Positions 1 through 8,038 of a DNA stretch of 64,000 nucleotides are shown one piece after another. Origin of the DNA: Gordonia mangrovi (GTDB lineage: Bacteria; Actinomycetota; Actinomycetes; Mycobacteriales; Mycobacteriaceae); assembly GCF_024734075.1 (NCBI RefSeq), contig NZ_CP102850.1:2232001-2296000 (forward strand), in the 5' to 3' direction. The position numbers and the translations under genes are program-made. Position 1 is the stretch's first letter. Each line of letters starts with the position of its first letter. The notes under the pieces are model-generated. The model saw only the letters and a program-made list of their open reading frames with translations, was not told the DNA's origin and ran no database searches.

Positions 1-563
1 TCGTGGTCCTCGGCATCATCGCCGCCGCCATCGTGGTGACGCGCACCGGGTCCGACGACCCTGCCGGCCCGGACTCCACCGCCGCGGCAGGTGCGGCGGA
101 GTCGACGGCGGCAGCCGCGGCCACCGGCAACGACGGCGGCAGCATCGTCACAGACGAAGCGACCCTGCTCGCCACCCTGCCGGGGTCATTGCAGGCCGAC
201 ACCACCAACTGCCGCAAAACCGGTTTCACGACCAACGGAGCGGTGACGATGATGTGTGATTTCGCCGAAGGTGGATCGTTGGTCGAGCTGATGGAACCGC
301 CCGGCGACTACATGATGTTCCACATCGACAGCAACGAGGCCGACACTCGCATCGTCAACATCCGCAACGGCGTCTACACCGACGGGACCGGCATCCTCAT
401 CGAGTCTCCCGACCGTCAGGCCGCCGGCGAAGTCGACACCGATGGCGCCGGCACCACCATCGACTACGTCGACGCCGGCACCGGACTGGTGATCACGGTC
501 GACGGTCTGGCCTCGGTCGAGGATGCCCAGACCTTTCTCTCCCAATCCGGCCTGATTCGCTGA
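1..563 (+). CDS. Hypothetical membrane-anchored secreted protein, 5'-truncated by the window edge
   Basis: The reading frame is open from the first base, so the true start lies outside the window and at least 187 codons remain. The visible N-terminus is a hydrophobic segment (VLGIIAAAIVV) followed by an Ala/Thr/Gly-rich linker of about 35 residues. A compact domain follows with two cysteines about 15 residues apart (TNCRK and MMCDF) that could form a disulfide outside the cell. The plan of anchor, low-complexity linker and small disulfide domain is common among actinobacterial lipoproteins and extracytoplasmic sensor tails. I do not recognise the family. The truncated part could hold a kinase or further membrane domain, which would change the call. 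Confidence 0.55.
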   Translation, partial: VVLGIIAAAIVVTRTGSDDPAGPDSTAAAGAAESTAAAAATGNDGGSIVTDEATLLATLPGSLQADTTNCRKTGFTTNGAVTMMCDFAEGGSLVELMEPPGDYMMFHIDSNEADTRIVNIRNGVYTDGTGILIESPDRQAAGEVDTDGAGTTIDYVDAGTGLVITVDGLASVEDAQTFLSQSGLIR

Positions 564-654
564 CCGGACTCGGTGTGCTCGGCGGGAACATTGCCGCCCG
601 TCGGGTGCATCTCATCTGTACGCCACACGAGCACGCCGCGCCCGACCGCCGCCC

Positions 655-735
655 GACACCGACCGTGACGGCTACAGCGACACCGTCAGCTACATCGACG
701 GCGGAGCCGACCACACCACTGACGACGTGATGTGA
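655..735 (+). pseudogene. Relic fragment of a DxDxDG acidic-repeat protein
   Basis: In one frame this short stretch reads DTDRDGYSDTVSYIDGG and ends DDVM at a TGA. That matches the repeat style DTDYDGEVDTIVHVDD of the intact gene at 2287-2904. Upstream the same frame stays open but is Arg/His/Pro-rich and unlike protein, and no start with a ribosome site is visible. I read it as the 3' remnant of a decayed paralogue. A chance acidic frame is possible but unlikely given the shared D-T-D-x-D-G-x-x-D-T spacing. Confidence 0.4.
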
Positions 736-790
736 CCCACCAGTTCGATGACGTGACCACTCCATCCCGCACCACACCGAGAGGCCCGCC

Positions 791-1252
791 ATGACCGCCT
801 ACCCGCCCCCATCCGGGCCCCCGCGGGATCCCGCCCCGCTGCGTCGACAGGCTTCGACCGCGCTGACCGGAGCGATCCTGCTCTGGGTGCTCGTGGGCTT
901 GATGATCCTCGGCACGATCGGTCGAGCCGCCTCGGCATCGACCACGCCTGCCCCGAGTTCGGGTGCCGAGGCCTTCGGGCGGCTGGTCGGCATGATCGGC
1001 TTGCCGATCGCCGCCGCCGTCGGCGCCGTCCTGCTGCATCGCCGACGCGCACGACTGCTGCGTCAGGCACATGCGATCCAGTCGTTCGGTCAGGTCGCTC
1101 CCGGTTATCCCACACCCGGCCATCTCGCACGGGTATATCCGCCCCCGAACTCCCCGTACGGTCAGGGGTTTCACCCGAACTACCCGCCGCCCGGTCACTG
1201 GCCGCCGCCGAATCATCTGTCGCCGTCACAGCACCGACCTGACAGTCAGTAA
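791..1252 (+). CDS. Small two-span membrane protein with Pro-rich tail
   Basis: This 153-residue protein of unknown function starts at an ATG behind a GAGAGG ribosome site. Residues 1-20 are Pro-rich, two hydrophobic segments follow (about 26-45 and 63-82), then a short basic patch (HRRRARLLRQ). The C-terminal 50 residues are rich in Pro, Tyr and Gly (YPPPNSPYGQGFHPNYPPP). Such tails occur on many small actinobacterial membrane proteins and are probably cytosolic and disordered. It is monocistronic here: the upstream relic is non-coding and the downstream gene is convergent, separated by a hairpin. No function can be assigned. Confidence 0.7.
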   Translation: MTAYPPPSGPPRDPAPLRRQASTALTGAILLWVLVGLMILGTIGRAASASTTPAPSSGAEAFGRLVGMIGLPIAAAVGAVLLHRRRARLLRQAHAIQSFGQVAPGYPTPGHLARVYPPPNSPYGQGFHPNYPPPGHWPPPNHLSPSQHRPDSQ

Positions 1253-1556
1253 CAGCGACGCCATACTGTTCAACCCTTCCTCACCAGCCCCGTGCTGCCC
1301 GGCAGTGCACTGCTGCTGATCGCAACCACCTCGTTGTCCACGCGGAGCTCTCGAGAGGGAATCTCGCCGGAATCTCCTCGAAAGATTCTGCTCTGCTGCC
1401 GAATACGTTGGCATGAGCTGCGCGCCTGCCGTTGCTGCATTCCCTCGACCGTGAACGCTGCCGGCTCTGTGCCGAACCGACGTGGCACAGATACGCATTT
1501 GGGGCTGCCCACGTGTCGTGGACAGCCCCAGATGACAGCGAGGTGGCTGAGCCGAT
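1253..1556. other. Convergent intergenic region
   Basis: About 300 bases separate the ends of two converging genes. The only structure I see is the strong hairpin at 1501-1529. Short frames crossing the region have no ribosome site or recognisable domain. Confidence 0.6.
1501..1529. terminator. Bidirectional hairpin terminator
   Basis: GGGGCTG-C-CCACG pairs across a 3-base loop with CGTGG-A-CAGCCCC, giving a 13-position stem with a single mismatch. It lies between the ends of the genes at 791-1252 (+) and 1557-1913 (-), the expected place for a shared terminator. There is no long T tract, as is usual in high-GC actinobacteria. Confidence 0.65.
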
Positions 1557-1913
1557 TCAGTAGTAGGAGACGGAGCTCGCCGAGGAGATGATCTCGGCGA
1601 TCATCGCCACATAGAGCACGATGAATGCGACGCTCAGAATCGCCCAGAGCAGCAGTGAGATCTTGCCGAGTCGCTTGGCGCGGTCGGCGGCGTCCTGAGC
1701 GGCGGCATGGTCGCCGGACAGCCACAGCCCGGTCACCTTGGACGAATGGGCGAATGCAGCGAACGCCAACGGCCAGAAGAAGATCATCGCGGCCACAGCC
1801 CATCCGGCGTTGGTGGCCGGCATCGGTGCCGTCACCCGCGGCGACATGGGCGGCATCGGTGGGGCCATCATGAACGGGCGGTGCGGGGTCGACGGCGATT
1901 GACTGGGATACAT
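1557..1913 (-). CDS. CD225/dispanin-like small membrane protein
   Basis: This is a 118-residue protein. I chose the ATG at 1913 because AAGGAG lies just upstream; a much longer open frame continues upstream but has no coding character. Residues 1-35 are rich in Pro, Met and Ser. A first hydrophobic segment (AVAAMIFFWPLAFAAFAHS) is followed by a loop with a GDHAAAQDAADRAKR stretch, and a second segment starts near ISLLLWAILSVAF. The order of Pro-rich head, half-buried helix, A-xx-S-xx-A/K loop and second helix is typical of CD225/interferon-induced-TM-like bacterial proteins. Their role in actinobacteria is unknown. The assignment rests on topology and loop pattern. Confidence 0.7.
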   Translation of the reverse strand: MYPSQSPSTPHRPFMMAPPMPPMSPRVTAPMPATNAGWAVAAMIFFWPLAFAAFAHSSKVTGLWLSGDHAAAQDAADRAKRLGKISLLLWAILSVAFIVLYVAMIAEIISSASSVSYY

Positions 1914-2286
1914 CTGTGAGCTCCTTACTGGTGGGACGCTGGTGTTGCGCGTTCGCGGAACACAGATCAGACGCAGCGGTGCAGCGGGAAGGTTCCCGTC
2001 AACCCCACCCGGGTTTGTGGACTGCTGCGGACCGGAAGGGTGAGGGATTGGTGCACTGCAATATCTGGCGTACGAGCACAGCACTTGTCGGGTGGGGCGC
2101 GGTATCAAGGGATGGAACTCGTCGGACATCGGATCGTTGGCGCCAGGGTTGTTGAAATGTGCACTGGCGGCGGTGGATTGCGCCGAACCGAATACCACCA
2201 CGGCCGTGTCGCGCGCTGCGACACGGCCGTGACTCTTGATGGGGAAGCCCCCCTGTCGGGTGGCTTCCGGTGATGGTGCGGGGTGC
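1914..2286. other. Intergenic region between two minus-strand genes
   Basis: These 373 bases hold the hairpin at 2199-2231 and, next to 1914, the ribosome site of the CD225-like gene. The minus-strand frame stays open through the region but its translation is Arg/Pro/Thr-rich without a domain, so I do not call a gene. The promoter of the CD225-like gene should lie here; I see no clear -35/-10 pair. Confidence 0.5.
2199..2231 (-). terminator. Hairpin terminator downstream of the DxDxDG gene
   Basis: CACGGCCGTGTCGC and GCGACACGGCCGTG form perfect 14-base arms around a 5-base loop. The hairpin lies about 55 bases past the stop of the minus-strand gene at 2287-2904. There is no clear T tract. 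Confidence 0.6.
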
Positions 2287-2904
2287 TCAGAGAATGCTGT
2301 CGTCATACCCGCCGGTGTTGGGATCCTCCGGCGCCGGGCCGGTCGGGTCCTCGCCGTAGGTGTTGCCGTAGTCGTCCGAGTAGGCATCGATCTGGCCGTC
2401 GCCGTCGCCGTCGTAGTCCAGGGCAGTGGCCACGATCTGGCCGTCGTCGACCACGTCGATCTGGGTGGCGGTGCCGGTGTCGTCGACGTGCACGATGGTG
2501 TCGACCTCGCCGTCGTAGTCGGTGTCGGTGACGATCTGAGCTCCGCCATCGGCGGTCGGGGCGGCAGCAGTGTCGACGATGCCGTCGGCGTTGGTGTCGG
2601 CCTCCATGAGGGTGACGTTGCCGGCCTCGTCGTAGTGCACGGCGACATCGTTACCGGCGGCATCGGTGGTGTGGCGGACGGTGTCGTCGCCACCCGACGG
2701 GGCGGGCTGAGTACCGGCGGCAGGCGTCGGCGCGGGCTCGGCGGCCGCGACGGGGTCGGCATCCGCGACGGGCTCGGGCCGGGCCGAATCGGCCGGCGGC
2801 GCCGCGGCCGCAGAGTTCGCTGCCGGGTCGGTGGACTCGTCGTAGGGCCGGTCCGGGCTGATGTTCGGCTGCGCGGCGCTGTGGGCGGCGGTGCTGTCAG
2901 ACAT
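2287..2904 (-). CDS. Acidic DxDxDG-repeat protein, putative Ca2+-binding
   Basis: This 205-residue protein starts at an ATG behind GGGGAAG. The first 90 residues are disordered-looking and rich in Ala, Pro and Asp. The rest is a chain of acidic repeats, for example EADTNADGIVDTA, TDTDYDGEVDTIV and DYDGDGDGQIDAY. These resemble the DxDxDG calcium loops of EF-hand, dockerin and thrombospondin type 3 repeats, spaced about 20-35 residues apart. I see no signal peptide or lipobox, so if it acts outside the cell it needs a non-Sec route. It is divergent from a second protein of the same kind at 3209. Calcium binding is inferred from loop residues only. Confidence 0.65.
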   Translation of the reverse strand: MSDSTAAHSAAQPNISPDRPYDESTDPAANSAAAAPPADSARPEPVADADPVAAAEPAPTPAAGTQPAPSGGDDTVRHTTDAAGNDVAVHYDEAGNVTLMEADTNADGIVDTAAAPTADGGAQIVTDTDYDGEVDTIVHVDDTGTATQIDVVDDGQIVATALDYDGDGDGQIDAYSDDYGNTYGEDPTGPAPEDPNTGGYDDSIL

Positions 2905-3208
2905 GGTGGCGATCTTCCCCTCGAAGACATTGCGTCAGGTGAATGTGTCGCAGGTCTGACGTTCCCCGACGACAGGTTTGTTCCCGCCGAGTCCACATCC
3001 GCGGCGCCCACCTGCAGAGCAGACGCATGACCACCGGAAATCGGCTCCTCGGTCGTGCTGTCGCCGCGGCCACCACCATCCATCAGCTGGTCGCCGGCCT
3101 GCGCCACGGCAACCGACCCGTGCGTTCTGTCGTCAGTGCCTCCGCGATGAGGGCCGAGCATTTCGTCGGACCACGGAACCACAGCCGCTTGAAAAGCGTC
3201 CAAGAACC
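2905..3208. other. Divergent intergenic region between two DxDxDG genes
   Basis: These 304 bases lie between the starts of two divergent genes of the same repeat type, so both promoters should be here. I found no long inverted repeat and no convincing -35/-10 pair. The open frames covering it read Arg/His/Pro-rich on both strands. Confidence 0.45.
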
Positions 3209-3799
3209 ATGGACCCCATCGAGTACCTCTTCGGGACCGGCAACGGCGACACCACCTCCTGGGTGTCGGGCGCCGACACCGACATCTCCGGAGACGGGCG
3301 GCCGGATGGGGTGGTCCTCGACTTCGACGGTGACGGCCGGCGCGACGATGCCATGTGGGACAGCGATGCCGACGGGGTGGCCGACGTCGTCGCGCTCGAC
3401 CGGGACGACGACGGGCGCGCCGACGACTTCTACCGGGACGACGGTTCCGGCGTGTGGGGGCAGCCCGCCACGGGGCCGGTGGGTGGCGCACCATCGACAC
3501 ACGAGCTCGAGATCCCGCCCCCGCCGGGTCGGGTGGACCAACCAATGCCTCCGCACGAGACCGCCGGCCGGGAAGATGATGCCGACGCGGTGGTGGTCCG
3601 CTCAATCGACCTCGACGGCGACGGCACCGCGGACATCGAACTCGTCGGCACTCGCCGCGCGGGCATTCCGGTGGCCGACCGGCTCTACGTCGACTCCGAC
3701 GGTGACGGCCGGTTCGATCGCGTCTTGGTGGATTCCGACGGTGACGGCCGCGCCGACGTCAGTTTTGATGACCAATCGCCCCGATTCGAGGCTCGGTGA
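3209..3799 (+). CDS. Acidic DxDxDG-repeat protein (second paralogue)
   Basis: This is a 196-residue protein. I place the start at the ATG giving MDPIEYLFG, because the frame upstream is His/Arg-rich and non-coding in style. It carries two blocks of acidic repeats: about residues 20-75 (SGDGRPDGVVLDFDGDGRRD, DSDADGVADVV, DRDDDGRADD) and about 130-190 (DLDGDGTADIE, DSDGDGRFDRV, DSDGDGRADVS). A Pro-rich linker separates the blocks. The D-x-D-G-x-x-D pattern resembles calcium-binding loops of the VCBS/FG-GAP or thrombospondin type 3 kind. No signal peptide is visible. The 3' end overlaps the convergent MFS gene by 41 bases. Its function is unknown. Confidence 0.65.
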   Translation: MDPIEYLFGTGNGDTTSWVSGADTDISGDGRPDGVVLDFDGDGRRDDAMWDSDADGVADVVALDRDDDGRADDFYRDDGSGVWGQPATGPVGGAPSTHELEIPPPPGRVDQPMPPHETAGREDDADAVVVRSIDLDGDGTADIELVGTRRAGIPVADRLYVDSDGDGRFDRVLVDSDGDGRADVSFDDQSPRFEAR

Positions 3800-5093
3800 C
3801 GGCCAGCGGCCCGTGATGGGGCGGCGTGTGCACGAAGCGCACCACGATCACGCCGACGAGGTAGAGCACCACACCGACGATCAGCAGTCCCACTGATCGT
3901 CCGTCGTCGGGGATGGCCAGTGCCGCGATGGTGACCGCGCCGACGTAGGCGATGTTGAACACGGCGTCCTGCACGGAGAACACCTGCCCGCGCACCATAT
4001 CGCCGATGTCCACCTGCATGGCGACGTCGCCGCACAGTTTCGCGATCTGCCCGATCAGCCCGAGCACGAAGGCGCCGAGGCAGAAGACGATCGGGTGAAA
4101 GGTGAGCAGCGACGCCTCGGCGACGGCGCCGAGCAGCATGGCGCCGATCAGCGTGGGGCGTCGGCCGTAGCGTTCCACCGAGATGGGGGTGACCACCGCG
4201 GCGAGGAAGGCGCCGCCGGCGGTGAATCCCGCGACCACCGACACCCCGGCCAGGCCATCACCCACCCCGGCCTCCTTGCTGAGCACCAGCAGCATCAGCG
4301 TGTTGATCCCGAAGACCAGGCGGTGGGCGCCGATCGCCGACAACGCGGCCGCAACGGTGCGCGAGTGCGCGACCGCCCGTATCCCGTGTGGTAGGCCGAC
4401 GGTGATGGCGTGCAGGGCCGAGCGTCCCGGGTCGTCGGGCTCGTCGGGGCCCAGTTGCAGGCGGCCGAAGCCGTGCGCCAGGGTTGCCGCGATCAGCGCG
4501 ATCACCACTCCGCCGAGGGTGGTGAACGCGCTGCCGGAGTTGTCCGGTCCGAAGATCATCCGCAGGACCGCGGCGATGCCCGCGCCGACCGCGAGCATGC
4601 CGGCTCCGAGGGTGGTGAACAGGGCGTTGGTGGCGACGATGACGTCGCGGTGGGCGACATGGGGGAGCGACGCCGACAGGCCCGATGCGACGAACCGACT
4701 GGCGCCGGTGACAGCGAGCGCACCGAAGAGCACCACGGTGTCACTCGCGCCGGTGGCGATGGCGAGCGCGACCAGAGAGATGAGCCCGGCCCGGAGCACA
4801 TTCGCGAACATCAACACGTTGCGCCGATCCCAGTGGTCGAGCAGCGCGCCGGCGAACGGACCGATCAGCGAATACGGCAGCAGCAGCACGGCGAGGCCGC
4901 CGGCCACGGCCAGCGGATCGGCGTGTCGCTCCGGATTGAACAGGATCGACGCAAACAGCGCCGCCTGGAAGACACCGTCGGTGATCTGGCTGGTCAGCCG
5001 CACCGCGAGCAGCCGCCCGAGCCCGGGCGAGTGCCCCAACGAGCGGATGAACCCCCGCAGACCGGGGGAGGTGTGCGGCGAGCCTGACGTCAC
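3759..5093 (-). CDS. MFS transporter (Rv0037c-like)
   Basis: This 444-residue integral membrane protein has about 12 hydrophobic segments. The major facilitator loop signature appears after the second segment (GALLDHWDRRNVLMFANV). The substrate is unknown. Position supports the family: next to a divergent YqgE-like gene and upstream of leuS, as in the mycobacterial Rv0037c-Rv0038-Rv0041 locus. Only 48 bases separate its start from that of YqgE, so the two promoters must overlap. The C-terminal tail (HTPPHHGPLAVTEPR) is hydrophilic. The 3' end overlaps the convergent DxDxDG gene by 41 bases. Confidence 0.8.
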   Translation of the reverse strand: MTSGSPHTSPGLRGFIRSLGHSPGLGRLLAVRLTSQITDGVFQAALFASILFNPERHADPLAVAGGLAVLLLPYSLIGPFAGALLDHWDRRNVLMFANVLRAGLISLVALAIATGASDTVVLFGALAVTGASRFVASGLSASLPHVAHRDVIVATNALFTTLGAGMLAVGAGIAAVLRMIFGPDNSGSAFTTLGGVVIALIAATLAHGFGRLQLGPDEPDDPGRSALHAITVGLPHGIRAVAHSRTVAAALSAIGAHRLVFGINTLMLLVLSKEAGVGDGLAGVSVVAGFTAGGAFLAAVVTPISVERYGRRPTLIGAMLLGAVAEASLLTFHPIVFCLGAFVLGLIGQIAKLCGDVAMQVDIGDMVRGQVFSVQDAVFNIAYVGAVTIAALAIPDDGRSVGLLIVGVVLYLVGVIVVRFVHTPPHHGPLAVTEPRIGAIGHQN

Positions 5094-5141
5094 TGATTCA
5101 GACTACCGACCTCGACCGGTGAGCCATGCCATGATGGGGGA

Positions 5142-5780
5142 GTGGCCGGCGGCGACGACTCAGAGGATCCGACCCCCGAGTTCTACTCGGAGGGCGCTGC
5201 ACCCGACATGCCCACGGCCGGTCGAGTCCGGCCGGGCACACTGCTGATCGCGTCGACCGATCTGATCGAACCGACCTTCGCCCGCACTGTCATCTACATC
5301 ATGGAGCACAACGACGCCGGCAGCCTCGGCGTGGTGCTCAACCGGATGAGTCAGACCGCGGTGCACAACCTGCTCCCCCAGTGGGCCGACCTGTCCGCAT
5401 CGCCGCGGGCGCTGTTCGTCGGCGGACCGGTGAAGCAGGATGCCGCGCTGTGCCTGGGTGTGGTGAAGCTGGGCGCCGACATCTCCGGCCACGAGGCATT
5501 GCGCCCAGTGGACGGACGCGTGGTGCTGGTCGACCTCGACGGCGATCCGACGGAACTCGCCGACGTTCTCGACGGGGTCCGGGTGTTCGCCGGCTACTCC
5601 GGGTGGGGTGAGCGTCAGCTCGACGCCGAACTCGAACAGAACAGCTGGCTGTTGGCCTCGGCACTGGCGAAGGATCTGTTGGCGCCGACGACGACCGATC
5701 TCTGGGGTTCGGTGCTGCGTCGCCAGACGTGGCCCACGCCGCTGCTCGCGACCCATCCGATCGATGTCGCGCGAAACTGA
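5142..5780 (+). CDS. YqgE/AlgH (UPF0301) family protein
   Basis: This 212-residue protein is cytosolic, with no signal or membrane segment. Family hallmarks are visible: RPGTLLIASTDLIEPTFART near residue 29, the GSLGVVLNR strand, LFVGGPVKQD near 88 and FAGYSGWGERQLDAEL near 150. The molecular role of UPF0301 proteins is not established. The start is a GTG; no in-frame ATG lies just upstream, and the first 25 residues are an acidic extension not needed by the fold. The location beside the MFS gene and upstream of leuS matches Rv0038. Confidence 0.88.
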   Translation: MAGGDDSEDPTPEFYSEGAAPDMPTAGRVRPGTLLIASTDLIEPTFARTVIYIMEHNDAGSLGVVLNRMSQTAVHNLLPQWADLSASPRALFVGGPVKQDAALCLGVVKLGADISGHEALRPVDGRVVLVDLDGDPTELADVLDGVRVFAGYSGWGERQLDAELEQNSWLLASALAKDLLAPTTTDLWGSVLRRQTWPTPLLATHPIDVARN

Positions 5781-5807
5781 GCAACGGCACGGTCCTGCGC
5801 GTGTGGC

Positions 5808-6230
5808 TCAACCCGGCAGGCTGAACGGTTCGTAGCAGTCGTAGGTGTCGTGGGTGAGGATCAGTCCGTCGGCGACGGTCACGAACCCGGCCATGTGCGC
5901 CACGATCTCGGTCTCGCCGATCGTGCCCTGCCACCGGGACCGCACCCCGGCGCGATCGCCGGAGACCAGGACCTCGTCGATGGTGATGCTCTGCGTCGTC
6001 AGGCGTTGCTTGCCGGCCAGGAACCCGGCCACGGTCTCCTCCACATCGCGCGTGTTTCCGCCCGGCGCGATGGGGTTGGGCAGTTCGTTGAATGACGCAT
6101 CCGGATGGAGGATGCCCCGCAGATCGGCCTCGGTGGATGCCAGATCGGCGACGATCGCGAAGTAGCGGCGCACGACATCTTCGGTAGGGACATCTTCGGG
6201 GGTGACGTGAGATCCACTCATGCGGAGCAT
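5808..6230 (-). CDS. SnoaL-like / NTF2-fold protein
   Basis: This 140-residue protein has the alpha+beta cone pattern of SnoaL/NTF2-like proteins: helices around VVRRYFAIVADLASTEADL, a strand with HPDASFNELPNP, and late strands ending ILTHDTYDCYEPF. Members include small isomerases, cyclases and non-catalytic ligand binders; the substrate here is unknown. It is the last gene of a minus-strand series (SdpI-like, SBF transporter, XRE-cupin, this gene), 27 bases after the regulator, so co-transcription is likely. An alternative ATG lies three codons in, and neither start has a clear ribosome site. Confidence 0.7.
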   Translation of the reverse strand: MLRMSGSHVTPEDVPTEDVVRRYFAIVADLASTEADLRGILHPDASFNELPNPIAPGGNTRDVEETVAGFLAGKQRLTTQSITIDEVLVSGDRAGVRSRWQGTIGETEIVAHMAGFVTVADGLILTHDTYDCYEPFSLPG

Positions 6231-6257
6231 TATGCCCAGGTCGTCGTGCCGGGGCCG

Positions 6258-6923
6258 TCACTCGGTGTCGTGATTGTCCGGATATGCGGTGACCGCCAGG
6301 AACCGGATCGGCAGCCGGACCAGATCGTGCGGCCCGTGGATGCCCTCACCGTCGAGGAGCAGACAGTCACCCGGACGCAGCGTGTACTCGGCGTTGCCGT
6401 GGCCGTAGACCATGACGCCTTCGAGCATGTACAGCATCTCGGTGCCGGGGTGTTGAAAGCGGGGAAACACCTCGCTGTCGTCGGTGAGGGTGACCAATAC
6501 GGGTTCGAGACGTTTGTGCTGGCCGCGCAGACCGCCGAGCAGTTCGTAGTGATGGCCGACGCGGGTGCCGCGTCCCACGATCACCGCGCCCTTGCCGGCC
6601 TCGGTGTAGATCGCCTCCCGCTCGACGTCGGCGCCGCGGAACAGCGAGGTGACCGGGACGTCGAGTCCGGCGGCCAGGCGGGCGAGGGTGGAGAGGCTGC
6701 ACGAGGTCTGCGCGTTCTCGATTTTGGAGAGCATCGCCTTGGAGATGCCGACCTTGGCGGCCATGTCTGCGACCGACATCCCGGCATTGCGGCGCAGCAT
6801 CCGGACCTGATGTGCGATCGCCGCCTCCAGATCGCCGGCGGTCGGCACGTCCCCGTGGACCTCCCGATGCACCGGTGCGGGGTCGCCGGTGTCCCGGATC
6901 GTCTTCGTCGAATCGGCAGCCAT
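6258..6923 (-). CDS. XRE-family regulator with C-terminal cupin sensor
   Basis: This 221-residue regulator has an XRE helix-turn-helix at about residues 37-92 (VRMLRRNAGMSVADMAAKVG, ISKAMLSKIENAQTSCSLSTL) and a cupin at about 140-210 (PRFQHPGTEMLYMLEGVMVY, LRPGDCLLLDGEGIHGPH). In this architecture the cupin usually binds a small ligand that alters DNA binding. It follows the SBF transporter by 56 bases on the same strand, so it may control that transporter's operon and sense its substrate. This is inference from position. No operator could be identified. Confidence 0.85.
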   Translation of the reverse strand: MAADSTKTIRDTGDPAPVHREVHGDVPTAGDLEAAIAHQVRMLRRNAGMSVADMAAKVGISKAMLSKIENAQTSCSLSTLARLAAGLDVPVTSLFRGADVEREAIYTEAGKGAVIVGRGTRVGHHYELLGGLRGQHKRLEPVLVTLTDDSEVFPRFQHPGTEMLYMLEGVMVYGHGNAEYTLRPGDCLLLDGEGIHGPHDLVRLPIRFLAVTAYPDNHDTE

Positions 6924-6979
6924 CGGGCCAGTGTAGCTAGTTTCTGTTTCCTCGCAGTGGACGAAACGCGGGTACGGCC

Positions 6980-8038
6980 TTAGGGCACCGTCGCCGCGTC
7001 TGCCTCACGGCCGTAGCGGGTGGCCAGCCATGAGCAGAGGATCAGTTGGATCTGGTGGAAGATCATCAGCGGCAACACGATGAGACCGACCGTCGACCCG
7101 GCGAACAGGACCGTCGCCATCGGTAGGCCGGTGGCGAGGCTCTTCTTGGTGCCGCAGAACTGGATGGCGATCACATCTTCGCGGGAGAATCCGAGGCGCC
7201 GCGGCACCCAGCGCGTCACCACCAGCATCACCACGACCAGGATCAGCGAGATCACCGCGACGGCGACCAGTTGCCCGGCGTCGACGATCGACCAGATGCC
7301 CTCGCGGACGCCCTCGCTGAACGCCACGTAGACCACCAGCACGATGGTGCCGCGATCGGCGAGCTTGGTGATCTTCGCGTGCCGGGCGAAGAACGGACCG
7401 ACCCACGGCCGGGCGATTTGGCCGACGATGAACGGCAGCAGGATCTGACCGAGGATCTTCAGCACCGAGGTGCCGTCGATCGTGACGTCGCCGTCGGTGG
7501 TCATCAGTAACACCACCAGCAGCGGGGTCAACACCACACCCAGGATGTTGGACGCTGATGCGCTGACGATCGCTCCGGGTACGTTGCCGCGGGCGATGGA
7601 GGTGAACGCGATGGACGACTGCACCGTGGACGGCACCAGGCACAGGAACAGCAGGCCCGCGTAGAGGTCGCCGCCGATGATCGGCTCGACGAGCGGGCCG
7701 ATGGCCAGGCCGACGAGCGGGAACACCACGAACGTGAACGCGAGGATGGTGAGATGCAGGCGCCAGTGCTTGAGGCCGTCGAGGGCCTCCCGCGGATGCA
7801 GCCGGGTGCCGTAGAGGAAGAACAGCGCGGCGATCGCGACCACGACCACCCAGTCGAGCACCTCGGCGGCGTCGCCCTTGGCCGGCAGGAGTGCCGCGAG
7901 GATCACGGCCCCGATGATCGCGAGGATGAACCCGTCGACGGGCGAGCGGTTGAACCAGTCGCGCGCGACTGCCAGCGGGGCGGCCACGCGGGTCAGGCCT
8001 GCGCGGACTCGTTCGAACAGGCTCCCCGCAGGCTGCAC
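6980..8038 (-). CDS. SBF-like (bile acid:Na+ symporter fold) transporter
   Basis: This 352-residue membrane protein has about ten hydrophobic segments. The pattern matches the SBF-like transporters of the YfeH group: FLYGTRLHPREALDGLKHWRLH near the N-terminus, PLVGLAIGPLVEPI, VPSTVQSSIAFTSIARGN in the middle and IQFCGTKKSLATGLPMA toward the end. The substrate is probably an organic anion but cannot be read from sequence. It begins with GTG inside the 3' end of the SdpI-like gene (46-base overlap), suggesting translational coupling. The XRE-cupin regulator follows. Confidence 0.82.
   Translation of the reverse strand: MQPAGSLFERVRAGLTRVAAPLAVARDWFNRSPVDGFILAIIGAVILAALLPAKGDAAEVLDWVVVVAIAALFFLYGTRLHPREALDGLKHWRLHLTILAFTFVVFPLVGLAIGPLVEPIIGGDLYAGLLFLCLVPSTVQSSIAFTSIARGNVPGAIVSASASNILGVVLTPLLVVLLMTTDGDVTIDGTSVLKILGQILLPFIVGQIARPWVGPFFARHAKITKLADRGTIVLVVYVAFSEGVREGIWSIVDAGQLVAVAVISLILVVVMLVVTRWVPRRLGFSREDVIAIQFCGTKKSLATGLPMATVLFAGSTVGLIVLPLMIFHQIQLILCSWLATRYGREADAATVP

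Noticed and set aside
1557-3605. A 682-codon open frame on the minus strand
   Set aside because: Only its last 118 codons look like protein. The rest is Arg/Pro/Thr-rich, crosses two better genes and has no ribosome site. The true gene starts at 1913.
5808-6230. Second steroid isomerase
   Set aside because: It has an NTF2-like fold, but the Tyr-Asp-Asp spacing of ketosteroid isomerase is not present and there is no KstR-type site upstream.
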